Positions 47,836 to 60,066 of a stretch of 64,000 nt of DNA are shown piece by piece; the stretch's first letter is position 1; each line of letters begins with the position of its first letter. Origin of the DNA: Tipula vernalis (Eukaryota; Arthropoda; Insecta; Diptera; Tipulidae); NCBI GenBank assembly GCA_958295665.1, contig OY282558.1:189085086-189149085 (forward strand), written 5' to 3'. A program made the position numbers and the translations under genes. The notes beneath the pieces were generated by a model. It saw only the letters and a program-made list of their open reading frames with translations, made no database searches and had not been told where the DNA came from.

Positions 47836-49591
47836 ATTGGATAATTGACGAATTGATCCACATCCCTAACCGTGCCGATAGATTTGTAATTCATTAGTGG
47901 CCTGGATAGTTGCGATTGAATTTCATTATTTAATTTATTAACGCCGTCATTTTTGGGAGCTAGGAGTGCACGTTCGCACAGCCAATCATGATTTTTGAAG
48001 TTATTTGGCAGATTTGGGAATACTTTCATTACCACGTCATGTATTGATGGCAGCATTTGACAAAAATTAGGCGGAAACGATATCTCACATGTTACAGGGT
48101 CATTTGGCAATTTCCCGTTACCCATGTCCAAAAGCTGCCTGACAAATGTTTGAGCTGTACCATCGTGATGTAAATTCACACGCATGTTTGTAGATAGTGT
48201 GATTTTCGTAACGTGTTTCCAAAGATGAGACGCCTTCAGGCAGGCATTAAGTTCATCAGCGGGTGTTGATCGTGGAATGACTGGCAAAGTTTGACGAAAA
48301 TCACCTGCTAGTAGTGTTAGAGCTCATCCCATTGGTCGGTTATTTTGTCGCAAATCGCGCAAAGTACGATCAACCGCTTCAAATGCTTTTTTGTGTGCCA
48401 TGGTACATTCATCCTAAATAATGATTTTACATGTTTTTAATAACGTGGCAATTCCCGAATTTCGTGTTATATTGCAAGAAAAATTATCCGCTTGATTCAA
48501 ATTCAATGGTAGTTTAAACATTGAATGTGCCGTGCGTCCTCCATCGAGTAAAGTGGATGAAATTCCAGTTGATGCAACAGCGAGGCCGATTGTATTCTGC
48601 TGTCTTACTTCAGCAAGTATCAAATTAAGAAGAAATGTTTTTCCAGTGCCTCCGGGTACATCAAGAAAAATAATTCCTCCGTTACCGTTTGCTATGTATT
48701 GCATCACTTTAGTGTATGCCTGTCTTTGATCATCCACTAAGAGACTTTTTTGAGTCTCAGCGAAAACTCGTAACTGACCAACGTCGTAATTTTGTTCTCG
48801 TAATAGATCTCTATCACGAACAATGTTTTCATGGCGTGTTGGTGCTGGCAACCCAAGTTGGGAATTGACTTTGTTATTAATGTATAACCATGCACCCTCG
48901 AGTAATATAAGTGCTTCATTAAATATGTCTGCTGAACACTGTATTTCCATATCGGGATTTGTTCTACGTGCTTGCCAAAGTATGTCTTCACTAAGGCTTT
49001 CTTTGTGCTTTTCCCAAAGATCTTTAGGATCGGAAGGTGTGCATGTTGTTAATATGATTGCAAAGAGTTTGCCTATTTGTGCTGGACGACACATAAGACA
49101 TGCTTCAGTTAGTGTTCTGTCCCAGTGTTCATCATTTTCAAGTAAGCCCCGTTTAAGACATGCCTCTCTGTAGGTTTGACATACTTCGCCATTTACAGTT
49201 CTCATTGCTTGAAAAGACGTTGGTCCTCTTACTTTATGAAGCAGCATTCTCAGAAAATAACACTCCGTATTGTTAGGATGAACATTATAAACTCGACCCA
49301 AGGCATCAGAACCACGTATTCCAGGGTACTCCCGAATAATTGTGCCTTGCTTTCTTCTGAAAAACTGCTTCTTCGACGTGTTCCATGTATAATATTTTGG
49401 AACTTCATGATACAGCGACGTTTTTACGAATGAATCTGTTCCGCACAATTGAAAAAAGGCTGTTAATGTCGTATTCGTTTGTTGCGCAGCTCTCTGTAAC
49501 AGATTTTCTTCCGTAAAGTAAACTCATTGTCCATTTTCTAAGTGTACACTAAGATGTACAACTGTTGGATAACGCTCGTGAATATTAAAAC
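47836..49591 (-). pseudogene. Helitron 2 helicase, proximal part
   Basis: PIF1-type 5'-3' DNA helicase. One frame from about 49590: TLTAFFQLCGTDS, YYTWNTSKKQFFRRKQG, VYNVHPNNTECYFLRMLL, Walker A VPGGTGKTFLL near 48640, RTAHSMFKLPL, DECTMAHKKAF (Walker B, near 48400), LLAGDFRQTLPVIPR, LCERALLAPKNDGVNKLN and VNYPIE at the insertion. Three single-base nonsense codons interrupt it: TGA 49524-49526 (an Arg CGA expected), TAG 48414-48416 (a Trp expected before DECTM) and TGA 48324-48326 (a Gly expected). There are no frame changes within this part. Confidence 0.9.
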
Positions 49592-51895
49592 TCAGAATTC
49601 GCCAGACAGTGCTTCATTACTGCTGATGTAACGTCCTATTTGAAATTGCGTGACTTTATCGAATGGTGAATTTGTATTCGAAAGTCCAAAAATTGCCATA
49701 TCACTGCCTTTGTTGACGTATTTGCATATATATTTAATTGACTTAACCGAGTTGTAGTACTCAACGTTAATATGGGCTTTAAATATTTTCGACAGTAACG
49801 GAGTGTAAGGAACAATCCAGCTATTATCTACCTCATGATGCACATTGTTTACTTTGATAGTGGCTGTGTGTCCTCCGTCATCGGGTTTTCGTCTACGGTA
49901 TTGTGGATATCCGTCGTCACCAGTTTGTGTCTCCTGATACATCTTTCGGCGATATTTTTTCGAACACTTTCCGTCTTTCTTGCAAGGTGGATTGGGATTC
50001 ACGGCTCCACATGGCCCATGTATCATGTTTTTGCTAACCATTTCAAAAAGTATCGGATCTTCTTGGGGATTGTGTAATTCAGCTGATATAACACTATCAA
50101 TTTGAGTCGGAGTAATCTTGTCCTTTAACCAAATAAAAATGTGAGCATGTGGTAGGCCTCTTTTCTGCCATTCTATAGAATACATCTAGCAGCGAGTTTC
50201 TCCATAAATATGATTTTTAGTTATGAGGTTTATGAGATTTATGAGTTTCTGTTTGAAAACTCTAGCTGTCAGATCATGCCGATGGGTCGATGATTGCCCA
50301 ATTAGAAGAATATCTATAATCTCAGTCCATGTTGGATTACACGTAAACGTTATAAATAGATCAGGACGTCCAAATCTTTGGACATACGTCATGGCATCCT
50401 GAGCGTATTCGTGCATGTGCCTTGGACTTCTCGTATACGTAGCTGGTAATATGACCAATTTCCCAATGTCAGCAACGTTTCCATCATTTGCAATTGCATC
50501 GCGCAAGTGAATATATTCCTCGGAACGAAGTTTTTTCTGATTTAAGCGAATGAAAAGAAGTCGTTCACTTTCGATTTTAGCATACATATCAACAATGAAT
50601 TGGTGTAAAAGTTGACGGCACTTCAGGATGTGGTTTGATTGTTGTGCTCTAATCATAATACGATACGCATAAAAATGCATGCAGGAAACCCTTTTCGTCA
50701 TCGCAGCACTTGTTGTTGGGTTAGTTTGCATCACGTTGAAATGATACCCATCTTCTCCTTGCCAAAACAGTATTGGATACTGAAGAGCATCATTCGATCT
50801 GTGTGTATCAGTAACACGCTGTAGGCTTTCATTTTGTCTATGGATAATAATATCACGTCGGTTTAAATCCGTTCCGACCATAACAATAGCAACTTCGTTG
50901 ATTGTTGGAGCATTGAATCGTCTTTCATGTTGATCAGACTGTGTTTTGTCTGCTCGAATAACTACTCTGTGGTCATCTGATGGCATTTGCTCCAATGGAG
51001 TTTTGAATAAATTTACCAGATGATTGCGACGAATTTCATGGAATAAAATCTGTAAACTTGATATTATTTCACGTTTTGTTCCGTTACTAATAGCACAACG
51101 GTGATAAGTCTCCGCCTCCTCGTTGCCCATGAAGTAAATTTGTAAACACTTGGAGTCGTTGTTAGAGAGAGGAAGAAGTGATCCAATTTTATGATAAATT
51201 TGTCCTTGTACTTTAAACGTGGGCATAAAACCTCCATCCTTAATAATTTGCGTTGCTCCAAAAGATGTCATTTGAAAGCATGAGTTGTATTTTCGAATGT
51301 TTTGTAAAAAATGTCTGGATAACTCAGTAGTTCGGGAGACGTAAGCTAGAAGAGGTTCAGGTGGATCATCCAGAGGAGGCAAATTCACTTTTCCATTTGA
51401 ACAACACATTCCAGGCGATTCATTGTGAAACTTTAAAGCATGACAATACAAACAAATATTTTCCATAGGCCCAATTGAAACATTGTAATCATAGTCTTTC
51501 TCGTAATTGAATGCTGCTAACTTTAAATCACCTCTAAAATTTTCTATTAATCGTCCATAGCGTAACCGATCGACTTCCAGCCGGGCCTCACGATGTTCAA
51601 TGGTTTCAGTAGCTCTAGAAGAATACATCCTGCTTCGAACATTTTCAAGTCGTGTTTCACGCTGTTCAGTTGTTTCATCAGCTCTTGAAAAAGACATCCT
51701 GCTTCGAACGTTTGCAAGTCGTGTTTCGCGCTGTTTAGTTGTTTCATTAGCTCTAGAAGAAGACGTACTGCTTCGATCATTTTCAAGTCGTGCTTCACGC
51801 TGTTCGCTTGATTCAGTCACCCTTGCGGCTCTAATCTTCTTCGACTTTGCAGTTATCTGCCCAATTAATCTTTTTTCGGTGGCATTTTTAAGCAA
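49592..51895 (-). pseudogene. Helitron 2 Rep domain
   Basis: Rolling-circle nickase part, in frame from 51895. It starts with a Lys/Arg-rich N-terminus carrying 23-residue repeats, then a Cys zinc region (CLYCHALKFHNE, MCCSNGK), a Helitron_like_N region (FGATQIIKDGGF, RRFNAPTINEVAIVMVG, LQYPILFWQGEDGYHF), FVDMYAKIE-type and RPDLFITFTCNPTW, the HUH motif WQKRGLPHAHIFIWL near 50155, the zinc-like IHGPCGAVNPNPPC, and the tyrosine block IKYICKYVNKGSD near 49715. One in-frame TAG (50186-50188, a Trp expected) and a frameshift at about 49594 break it. The HUH His pair and Tyr are intact. Confidence 0.92.
51560..51805 (-). repeat. 69 bp (23-residue) repeats in Helitron 2 N-terminus
   Basis: Four copies of a block like QRETRLENVRSRMSFSRADE, period 23 residues, coding on the minus strand. 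The repeats are Arg/Glu-rich and predicted helical. Similar REARL-type repeats are common at the start of insect Helitron helicases. Confidence 0.85.
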
Positions 51896-51904
51896 AAATG
51901 AAAC

Positions 51905-52020
51905 GTGTAGCTAATTAATCAGGAATGACGGACATTCAAAACAGAAATTAGTATTAATTTATCAAAATGATTTTAATGTTCCCTTCGATACGTTTCACCG
52001 CGAACTGTGTTTGAAAATGT
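51905..52020. repeat. Direct repeat, copy 1, upstream of Helitron 2
   Basis: About 115 bp similar to 52491-52607, including CGATACGTTT(C/T)ACCGCGAACT. The copies lie about 586 bp apart and bracket the palindrome at 52150. They may be a duplicated promoter-proximal or terminal region of Helitron 2. Confidence 0.7.
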
Positions 52021-52149
52021 CTTTACGGAATTTTTTTTAAGTAAAATCAAATGTTATCAACAATCAAAAAGTAATCATAGATTAACACGTTTATAAACTG
52101 AAAACTTAAATCTAATAAGAATGTATATTCACTTGAAATAATATTTAAT

Positions 52150-52398
52150 AAGATTTTATATAATAAAACACAATATTTCGGTTTTGTCACTTTCTTTAAC
52201 GTGATATTTATTTTATTTGTAAATGAAATTACGATCGTTTCGGATGTTACTCCTTTATCAAATTTCTAACAAACATTCATTCTCAATGTTTGTTAGAAAT
52301 TTGATAAAGGAGTAACATAAACAACATACAAATAAAATAAATATCACGTTAAAGAAAGTGACAAAACCGAAATATTGTGTTTTATTATATAAAATCTT
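52150..52398. repeat. 249 bp near-perfect palindrome (foldback/MITE-like)
   Basis: The outer arms, about 72 bp at 52150-52221 and the matching 52327-52398, are exact or nearly exact complements. The inner arms around 52244-52275 and 52285-52316 also pair, leaving a tiny central loop (CATTCTC) and one asymmetric bulge of about 20 bases on the left. No coding sequence. It could be a foldback element or MITE; no clear target duplication was seen. Confidence 0.9.
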
Positions 52399-52490
52399 TT
52401 TATTGGTGATATTAGTCCACGAGTAAACAACAAATATGTTAAATATTTAATACCTGGAAAATAATCACCAACAATTATTTTATTGCAATA

Positions 52491-52607
52491 TAGCTAACTA
52501 ATCGAGAACAACGGCATCCGAAACACAAATTAATATTAATTTATTCAAAACGATTAAAACTACGCCCACTTCGATACGTTTTACCGCGAACTGTGGTTGA
52601 AAATGAC
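52491..52607. repeat. Direct repeat, copy 2
   Basis: Partner of 51905-52020, with about a dozen or more substitutions and a few indels. Confidence 0.7.
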
Positions 52608-52609
52608 AT

Positions 52610-53435
52610 TTCGAAAAACATAAGAAGTTTTTTCAAACTAAGGCAATTTTACACGTACAATAATTTGAATCCAAGGATGTTTCTTGTAGAAGATGCTATT
52701 TTCAAATAAAAAACGCTAGTACTTTTCAAAGTAAATCAGTTTATACGTACAATATTTTTTAGTACCTTTCCTAGAATTGATTTTATGAAACAATCATTGA
52801 TTATTTAAGTAATAAACTAAATAAAGTAATAAACTATTGGCGTTTAGTATGAAACTACTATTTTCATTAAAAGCCGCCGGTTGCAATAGTGGATTAAAAT
52901 AGAATGTTAATTATTTCTGAAGTTATGTGGAAATTAGAACTTGCTGACTATGGTACATTTCAAAACAGGATATGATAAATAGGATATCACTAAACAGTAC
53001 ATGTCAAACCAGTCAAAATGGATTATTAGTATGGATAATATAAGTGTTCAGAGATTTGTCTTCAGTTAAAGTGATGAAAGATTGTCTTAAATTTAAATTA
53101 ATAAAATTAATTTGAATAATTAAATCAATTATAGTAGAGGTATGATTTGTGTATAACAATCGCACGCTAGATATCCTATTTGGTGTCTAAATTTAAATGT
53201 GCAGCAATCATTCAACATTAGAAATCTAATGTTTTCTCATTCTAAGGGGAAAGAAGTTAAGGATTAAAATATTTCTGTGTTTTACTGCAGTTCCAATTCA
53301 AAATACAATAATAACCAAATAGCAAAATAGTACAATAAACTTCTAAAAATATTCGGAATTTCTTGTGGAACGCCATATCACCGTGAGTTTGTCTAAAATT
53401 TTTTCTCTTACATAAAGTCGTGAAAATGAATTTTT
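52610..53435. other. AT-rich spacer, no gene recognised
   Basis: No coding or clear repeat signal. Confidence 0.5.
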
Positions 53436-53439
53436 ATCC

Positions 53440-54000
53440 ATGGGATGGACCCCTCATATTCAAATACATATTTCATTAGTTTCATATAATCTACTTCCTA
53501 AACTCATTACCAAAAGAAATTTAAAAAAAATTTAAATTGTAGAAACAATTTGTACTGCAGCCTTTATACCCTGTTGATCCTGGGGTAGTTCCTCGCATTC
53601 GAAAATAACATTAATTTCATATAACCCACTTCCTAAACTCAAAAAAAAAAGTAATAAAAAAAAATTCAAATTCTAGGAAAAAATTGTACCGCAGCCCCTA
53701 GACTCCGGGGTCCAGCCCCTTTAAAAATAATGCTTAAGATTGGCAACTTAATATGGTAAAAATTGTATGGCAATCGGTTGAGCAGCTGAGACGCCATTTC
53801 GGAACAATCAGATAATTGTATCTATATATGTAAAAATAAATTCTTGATCCAGGGACGGACCCTTCGGATTCAAACATGCCACTAATTTCATATAACTCCT
53901 TTTCTAAACTCATTCCCGTGAAAATTTAAAAAAAAAAATTTAAATTTTAGACAAAACTTGACCCCGGGGTCCAGCCCCTTACACATGATACATAACTATA
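53440..54000. repeat. Degenerate ~130-150 bp repeats, at least three
   Basis: Units share GGACCC...CATTC, ATTTCATATAA, CTTCCTAAACTCA, an A-rich run, AATTGTACTGCAGCC and CCGGGGTCCAGCCCC. Copies begin near 53447, 53590 and 53855; the last two are separated by a unique stretch containing GGCAATCGGTTGAGCAG. Looks like the tail array of a non-autonomous element. Non-coding. Confidence 0.7.
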
Positions 54001-55265
54001 TAATATATTGAAATTTTCGCGACATTGTTCAGCACGTTAAAATATTAGACGCTCAGCTAGGTTTTATAAATTTATAATAATTCTTTTTGTTTCTAAAGCC
54101 GAACCTAGGTTATTGTTAATTAAAGACTTTTAATTAATTATTGTAAATAGCAAACCATTTTCGGTGTGCGTGAAATACAATTTTTTGATTTATTATATCC
54201 ATAATAAGCGGTACATTTTTAAACAGATTTGAATTATTATACAGAATTATAGAGATGATGAGTATTGCTGAATTAATTTTTGGCAGACGCCACCACCAGT
54301 TACAACCAAAATTATATCATTTTAATTTTATATTAATTTATTACAGTTCATCCTTAGAACGGGAAAAATATATGTCTGCGTTCGTTGAAGACTTCTAATT
54401 AGATTTATTATTCATCGTATATATTACAAACTCATTTAAATATAAGAGCGCTACACGAATATGTATACAATATGTAGTAAAACATTTAATCAAATTTTTT
54501 TTTTTTTTATGAAAGTTACAGAATTGTCGGTGAATAAAATTTGTAGAAAAAGTTTTTGTTTTAGCGTTGTACAGCATTTATGAATTCGTCTAGAATGCAT
54601 AATCTGTTAGGGAATATTTGTAGAACGTGATTAACGTACATGAATTTTACATACATAAATATTCCAAGCTGCTGAGCCGATTTAACTTGGCAAAATTCCT
54701 TGATAAAGAAAGGGTGGTTTGCAATTTTAGGAAAATACAATTGTACAATCGTATTAATATGGTCTGTAAAACTAAGAAAATTGAGCAGTTCAATGCACTA
54801 CTTTCAATTCAAATCGACGGCCCAAGGGAGTTGGTGGAGATTGAATGGCTGTTAATTCTCTTTTGAGTATGTCCCACAAATGGATGCATGAACAATAAGT
54901 CTTGCATTATCATTAGAACATGCATTAGAACAAAATTCTTACGAACATACATATATAGAGCAAGCGTTACAACATAAATGGTTCTAAGAAATCTGTGATA
55001 TTCAGTGATCTGTAAGTTCCGTCGAGGCCGTGAATAAAATTCAACCCCTTACAATTATTACAGGTTCACCAACGAATAACGTCGCTTTACGAATATTGCA
55101 CTGCATTAACGCTCATTTCACCAAAAGAAGACTGTTGGACGTCGATCTGATCCATACAGGGAGAATCTCGACCCGTCCGTTAGCAAAACGATGGTCTACT
55201 GTTGCCGCTGGGCCTGTTGCTGGTACGCAAGTTGTGCTCTGTGAGGCTTATCATTATTGATTATT
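54001..55265. other. AT-rich spacer, no gene recognised
   Basis: Short frames only. The rightmost part may hold very decayed sequence of the neighbouring Jockey element, but I cannot show it. Confidence 0.45.
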
Positions 55266-55269
55266 GTTC

Positions 55270-56870
55270 ATTAGTGGCCGTTGTCACCCAATGGCTGCTT
55301 TCTTTTTGTTCATCTACGTTTGTTAGACGTCTATGGAGGTAAATACCTAAATATTTTACTTCATTAGTTTGGGGTATATGTAGATAATTTATTTGTATTG
55401 GCGTCAATGTGCCTCTTCGCCTTGTAAAGGTTACATGATTAGATTCAGCATAATTAATTTTAATTCGCCATTTTTCATCAATTTTTTAATATTGTCTCCT
55501 GCACAACTTCTATAGCTTTATTGGGAACTTCATGTGATGAGCGTACTGCCGTGTCATCTTGCAAATGTTGCGAGACAATTACTTGATTGCTTGAAGGTAT
55601 ATGGCAGATATAATATCAAAACAAGCACACTGCCCTGTCGTCGCTGTCTCCAGATTTAACATTCTTTTATAATAAAGTGGCACAAATATCGCTTAATTTA
55701 GTATTCTAAACCTACATGCCACACCTTATCAAAAGCTTATGAAATATACATGGATAAAGCAGAACAATATCTTTTTTTCTCTAGGGCTTCTTGAATTACT
55801 TGAACTATACTGTGTACTTGTACTGTTGTTGAGTGTTCTGCTCTAAATTCAAACTGATGATCTGGAATCGGTTTCTGCTCCAACAATATAGGCTTTACAC
55901 GCTGTTGCGTTGTGACAACTCTTGCAAAAAATTTTCCTGTAATAATCACCGTACTTACCTTTTAGATAGCGAACTCCCTGACGGTAAGATTAATTTGCAA
56001 AGGCGGTTCCAAGTAGTTTTGGATGATGGCATTCTCTTCGTCCGTAGTTTCTAATGAATATGGCTGATATACCGTTTGGAAATGTTATGCAAATACTTCA
56101 GTTTTTTTTCCATTTTTTTTTTTTTGGCCCAATGACCGTCACTTTTACATATCGGCGGAATATGGTGTTGTGGTAGGTTCAGCTCAAGGTTCAGCTTGTT
56201 CTTTAACCACTTTCCACAGTGATTATTCTGTATTTTCTATTTGTTAGAGTTGTGATAAATATTCTTGCAGTTCTATTAACTGTTTGATGGCGTTGTTTAT
56301 TTAACATTTATCTATCGCTAGTAGCTGTCGTTGCCATTGCTGTCTCAACTTTTCCCATTCTTTCCCCGTATTCATTATCTTTGTACCCAAGTTGATTAAG
56401 ATAGGCGAGTGATCCGATAAAAAGTCCAAACATGGGATCGCTTTAATATAATTACAGAATCTATGACGTTGGGGATCTTTCTCATATTATTTGGCCAATA
56501 GGTAGATTCACTGACTCACTCTCGTTTTTACCAACCTTGATTCCCACTGTTAGTGTTTTACATTATAATTACTCCCTGCTATAAATTATGAAATGGTTCC
56601 ATTTTTATTGAATATTTTCATTTTGGTAGGGAGTATATGGCCGGAATGGTTATAGAACCTAACCAATCTTCTATTTCAGCAGATTTGCTTGTCGATGCTC
56701 CTTCTTACACTTTTCTATTTCACGTTGTTTAATTATAATGTTGGTGGTATTTTTCTGCTTCTTGTTCTGTCCAGAAACTTTTAACTTCTTGTTCATGTTA
56801 TGGCAAGCCATTGGCATTCCAGATTGACAATTTAACGGATCTGGATTTTGAATGATGATTAAGGATAGTA
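55270..56870 (-). pseudogene. Jockey-like LINE ORF2 relic: endonuclease and RT
   Basis: Minus strand. The endonuclease start LSIWNANGL with HEQEVKSF lies near 56830; later endonuclease blocks are poorly kept. RT blocks: DHQFEFRAEHSTTVQVHSI (near 55865), LEKKRYCSALSMYIS, then AFDKVWHVGL after a stop, and the post-RT RRRGTLTPIQINYLHIPQ and VKYLGIYLHRRLT near 55340-55420. This is the Jockey order. Many stops and deletions. Confidence 0.8.
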
Positions 56871-56891
56871 TCCATTTTAGTCATTAATTTT

Positions 56892-57548
56892 TTAATAATA
56901 ATATTCAACCGTTGTGTGGAAAACTGTTGGAGTAGTTTGTACGATTTCCTTCAGTTTCTGCGCATATGTTGCCCCAGTAACTAACTGATAAGATGGATTC
57001 GGATTTCTAGCAGACTGTGACTTGTCCGCTATTTCTTCTTTGAGAGGAGGAAATCTGCAAGTTTGAACCTCTTTGCAAATACTGCAATCTATAGCTCTAC
57101 GACTACCCTTACAGAGTACGCACTTCACATCTGTATGCTTGTACCATATTGTGCATCAGTCTATTTACCGAATCTTTTTCTTTATTTGATTCACTCCTTC
57201 GAAGCTCAAAGTTAAAGAGAGGAAATGTCTCTTTCGTACCACTTTGCATATCATGTTGCAGATTTTAACATCATCGTGACCCAGGTCAATTCATCTACGT
57301 TAATTGATGGGTGTAAGTTTCGTATGACCACCTGCAAGGGTTTGTTCACTTTCTGTGCTCTTTAATGGAATTTGGTGATTCGCTCCGCCACGTTTGTTAT
57401 CTTTAGATGTAGATATGGACGATGTGGACACAGTTGGATCGCTCGACTCTTTAGGCTGGCCCGATTGTGTAAATATAATTGCGGATTTAAGGGAATTATA
57501 TGTTTGAGATGACGTGGTTTCCTTTCGATTTAGATTCCTTTGTGTCAT
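56892..57548 (-). pseudogene. Jockey-like LINE ORF1 relic
   Basis: Two open stretches (57548-57300 and 57128-56892). The second has Cys residues in CVLCKGSRRAIDCSICKEV and the terminal YQLVTGATYAQKLK, resembling the nucleic-acid-binding ORF1 of Jockey, whose end often reads (V)(S/T)YAQ. The zinc knuckle is only partly kept. It lies directly upstream of the ORF2 relic on the same strand. Confidence 0.65.
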
Positions 57549-57559
57549 TTGAAACGAAC

Positions 57560-59015
57560 TACTTCGTGGAGATCATGGAGTTTTCATGTTTTTGAAAATA
57601 AATTAGACTCACACATTACAATGTGTAATAATCTAAACTCTAGGTAATTAACACCTTACAACGTTCACTCATTTTTTGTTAACGCTTCACTTTTGTAGTT
57701 TATAATTCAGGTAAAGTTTTGTTTTTTGAAATTAATATTTGCAGTTGCTAGCATTGCACTTTTATTTTAGTTTAGGCAAACTAAAGTTGTATTGAAGTTT
57801 TTGCTTGTAGCATAATTTGCACAAAATGTCTTATTGAAGTTTTTGTACAATACACAAAAGAATAAATGCGCATGTTTGCTGTTCACTGGTTGGACAACTA
57901 CTATGATTATAAATATGTATAAATAAAAATCTCAGTATTTAGAATATACAAATTATTTCACTGAACCAAATTCAGTCTCCCGAGCATATTGTGGAAAACC
58001 ATTTTTTTGTGTAATTCGAATCATTAACTGCTTTAAATTAGTGATATTGTCTAAGCTTTGATAACATTCACAAATTACAGTAAAACTGATTTGTACTACA
58101 AAATATCGAAAAACCGACTCGGGGTTAAACCGACAGAATCCCTCTCAAGAGATCCGATTCGGTGGCAACCCTTACAATATAAAATAAAACCAATTAGCTA
58201 CAACCAAAATAATTTTGTTTTTCACTATTTTATGTTTCAAATTTTTTAAACCTAAAAGGTCATCAAGATCTCTCAAAATTTTTCAAATTTTGATAAAATT
58301 GAAATTAAAATTTAATTTGTAAGTTTCGTTATTATTGATTGGAAGGCGATGCAAACATTTGAGAATTCAAAAAATTGGCTAATTTGTTAAATTAGAACTG
58401 ATTCAGGAACTATACAATTCCAATTATTTCAGTTTCCGCTTCCTTTAAAAATGTTTATTTAAAACACAAAAACCACTTTACATAATATAAATTGCCAATG
58501 AACCTTTGAAATTTTTATTTAAAAATTTTGTTTAATTCCACCTGAAATTTCTAATGCCAACCAACAAAAATTGCTGAATTTTTTGTATGAAAAGTTATGA
58601 AAAATCGCTAAAGTAACGGGCTTAAGATTTCAAATGATTGTAAAGTTTCAGAAAATCCAAATAATTTAATTATGCCAATTTCATTCTAAATTTTGCTTGA
58701 ATTTTATTCACACACCGTTCTTCTATAAACACTTAACTTAGCACATCAAACCACTATCCAACGATATTTTACAAAAGGACACCATAAACGCTGAGACATC
58801 CAACCCAAACAAAGTCCTTCTTGCCAAAACAGCACAATCACACACACTTAAACTAAAATCATGTGTAGTGTATTTTAGAAGGCCGATATTCGATAGATAT
58901 TCGATAGGCCATCGTAGAGATTGTTCCTTGGATCTGAGTATGTCATCTGATTGGTATGCATTTAGCGGATAATAGAAAGTAATCATCATATTAACAGTTA
59001 TTATTGTGATAGTAA
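57560..59015. other. AT-rich spacer, no gene recognised
   Basis: No supported feature. The right-hand part may be the leader of the LINE that begins at 59020. Confidence 0.45.
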
Positions 59016-59206
59016 ACTTTTGAATGCAACTTTTTTATTTTGTTACAATTATGGCTTTATGTGGTGTATACAACAAAAAGTGGATCGTAATGACTGTTCC
59101 AAATTTTACCATAGTGCTTGTGTGTCACTTCAACTTTCTTACATTAATTTTATTCAAAAACAAAAACAAATTTGGCGGTGTCAGTCTTGCGTTACGGTAC
59201 GTAATA

Positions 59207-59364
59207 CCCTAGACACACTGCGATTTAATAAAACCGATTTAGTGGATTTTTCGAGAATAGTCGCAGTGTGTCAATATCGATTTTAGCTAATCCCTTTGGT
59301 TTTGCATAGAATACTTAAACTAGTTTAGCTAAATCGGATTTATTAAACCACTGTCTGTTTAGGG
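59207..59364. mobile_element. 158 bp MITE with TA duplication
   Basis: Imperfect inverted repeats of about 37 bp: left CCCTAGACACACTGCGATTT, right reverse complement CCCTAAACAGACAGTGGTTT. TA flanks both sides (59205-59206, 59365-59366). It contains a second short inverted pair, GACACACTGCGA and TCGCAGTGTGTC. Non-coding. It sits just after the LINE zinc finger. Confidence 0.82.
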
Positions 59365-60066
59365 TATATGGCAAATCATAATAACCTTCGGATTTCATCG
59401 CCACCAACTCAATAAAAAGCTGCGCGGTGTGCAAAAAAACTTCTACGCCGGTGCAATATAATCTTGAGTTTTAGTGAATTTAAACTTTTCATTCAAGAGT
59501 TTCTTTTCCGTCAAGTTAAAACATTGGATATTAGTTTATTGAAGAAATTCAATTTATTGATGGAAGAAAATCGTTACCTTAAAGGCGGCTGCACGAGTCC
59601 GCCTCGTGCGCATCGCATTTTGCGACGCGCTTTTTACCCAATCAAATCACCCTAATCTAAAAAAAAATTCACCTCCTGAGTTGAAAAATGTTTAATTTTT
59701 AGCAAATACGACGCAAGCGACCAATATAAAAACAAAAAAAACCTAAATATTGAGTAACATTTTTGAGCTTCATTCTTTTTTTTGTCTACTTTTGGCATAA
59801 TTTTTTTTTCATCGTAGTCATCGTTCAAAATATTTTCATAATTGTAAATGTCATCCAGTTTTGTTATTTGTGGTGAAAATAAAATTTTTGATTTGATATA
59901 AATATAAATGAAAGTAAGTAGGTAATATGTATATAAATAATAATATATTTTATAAAAATAATTCCGATATCTCGTAAAAAAATATTATACTAAAAAAAAA
60001 ACAAATTTAGGTTATGTTTGTAATATGTCGAATACATTATAGAAATGTAAAATTAAACTAATTATT

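Noticed and set aside
51600..51914. Plus-strand frame of 104 codons with repeated blocks
   Set aside because: Shadow of the 69 bp repeats in the minus-strand Helitron 2 N-terminus.
55030..55260. 76-codon plus-strand frame near the Jockey relic
   Set aside because: No domain recognised and opposite to the relic; cannot be supported.
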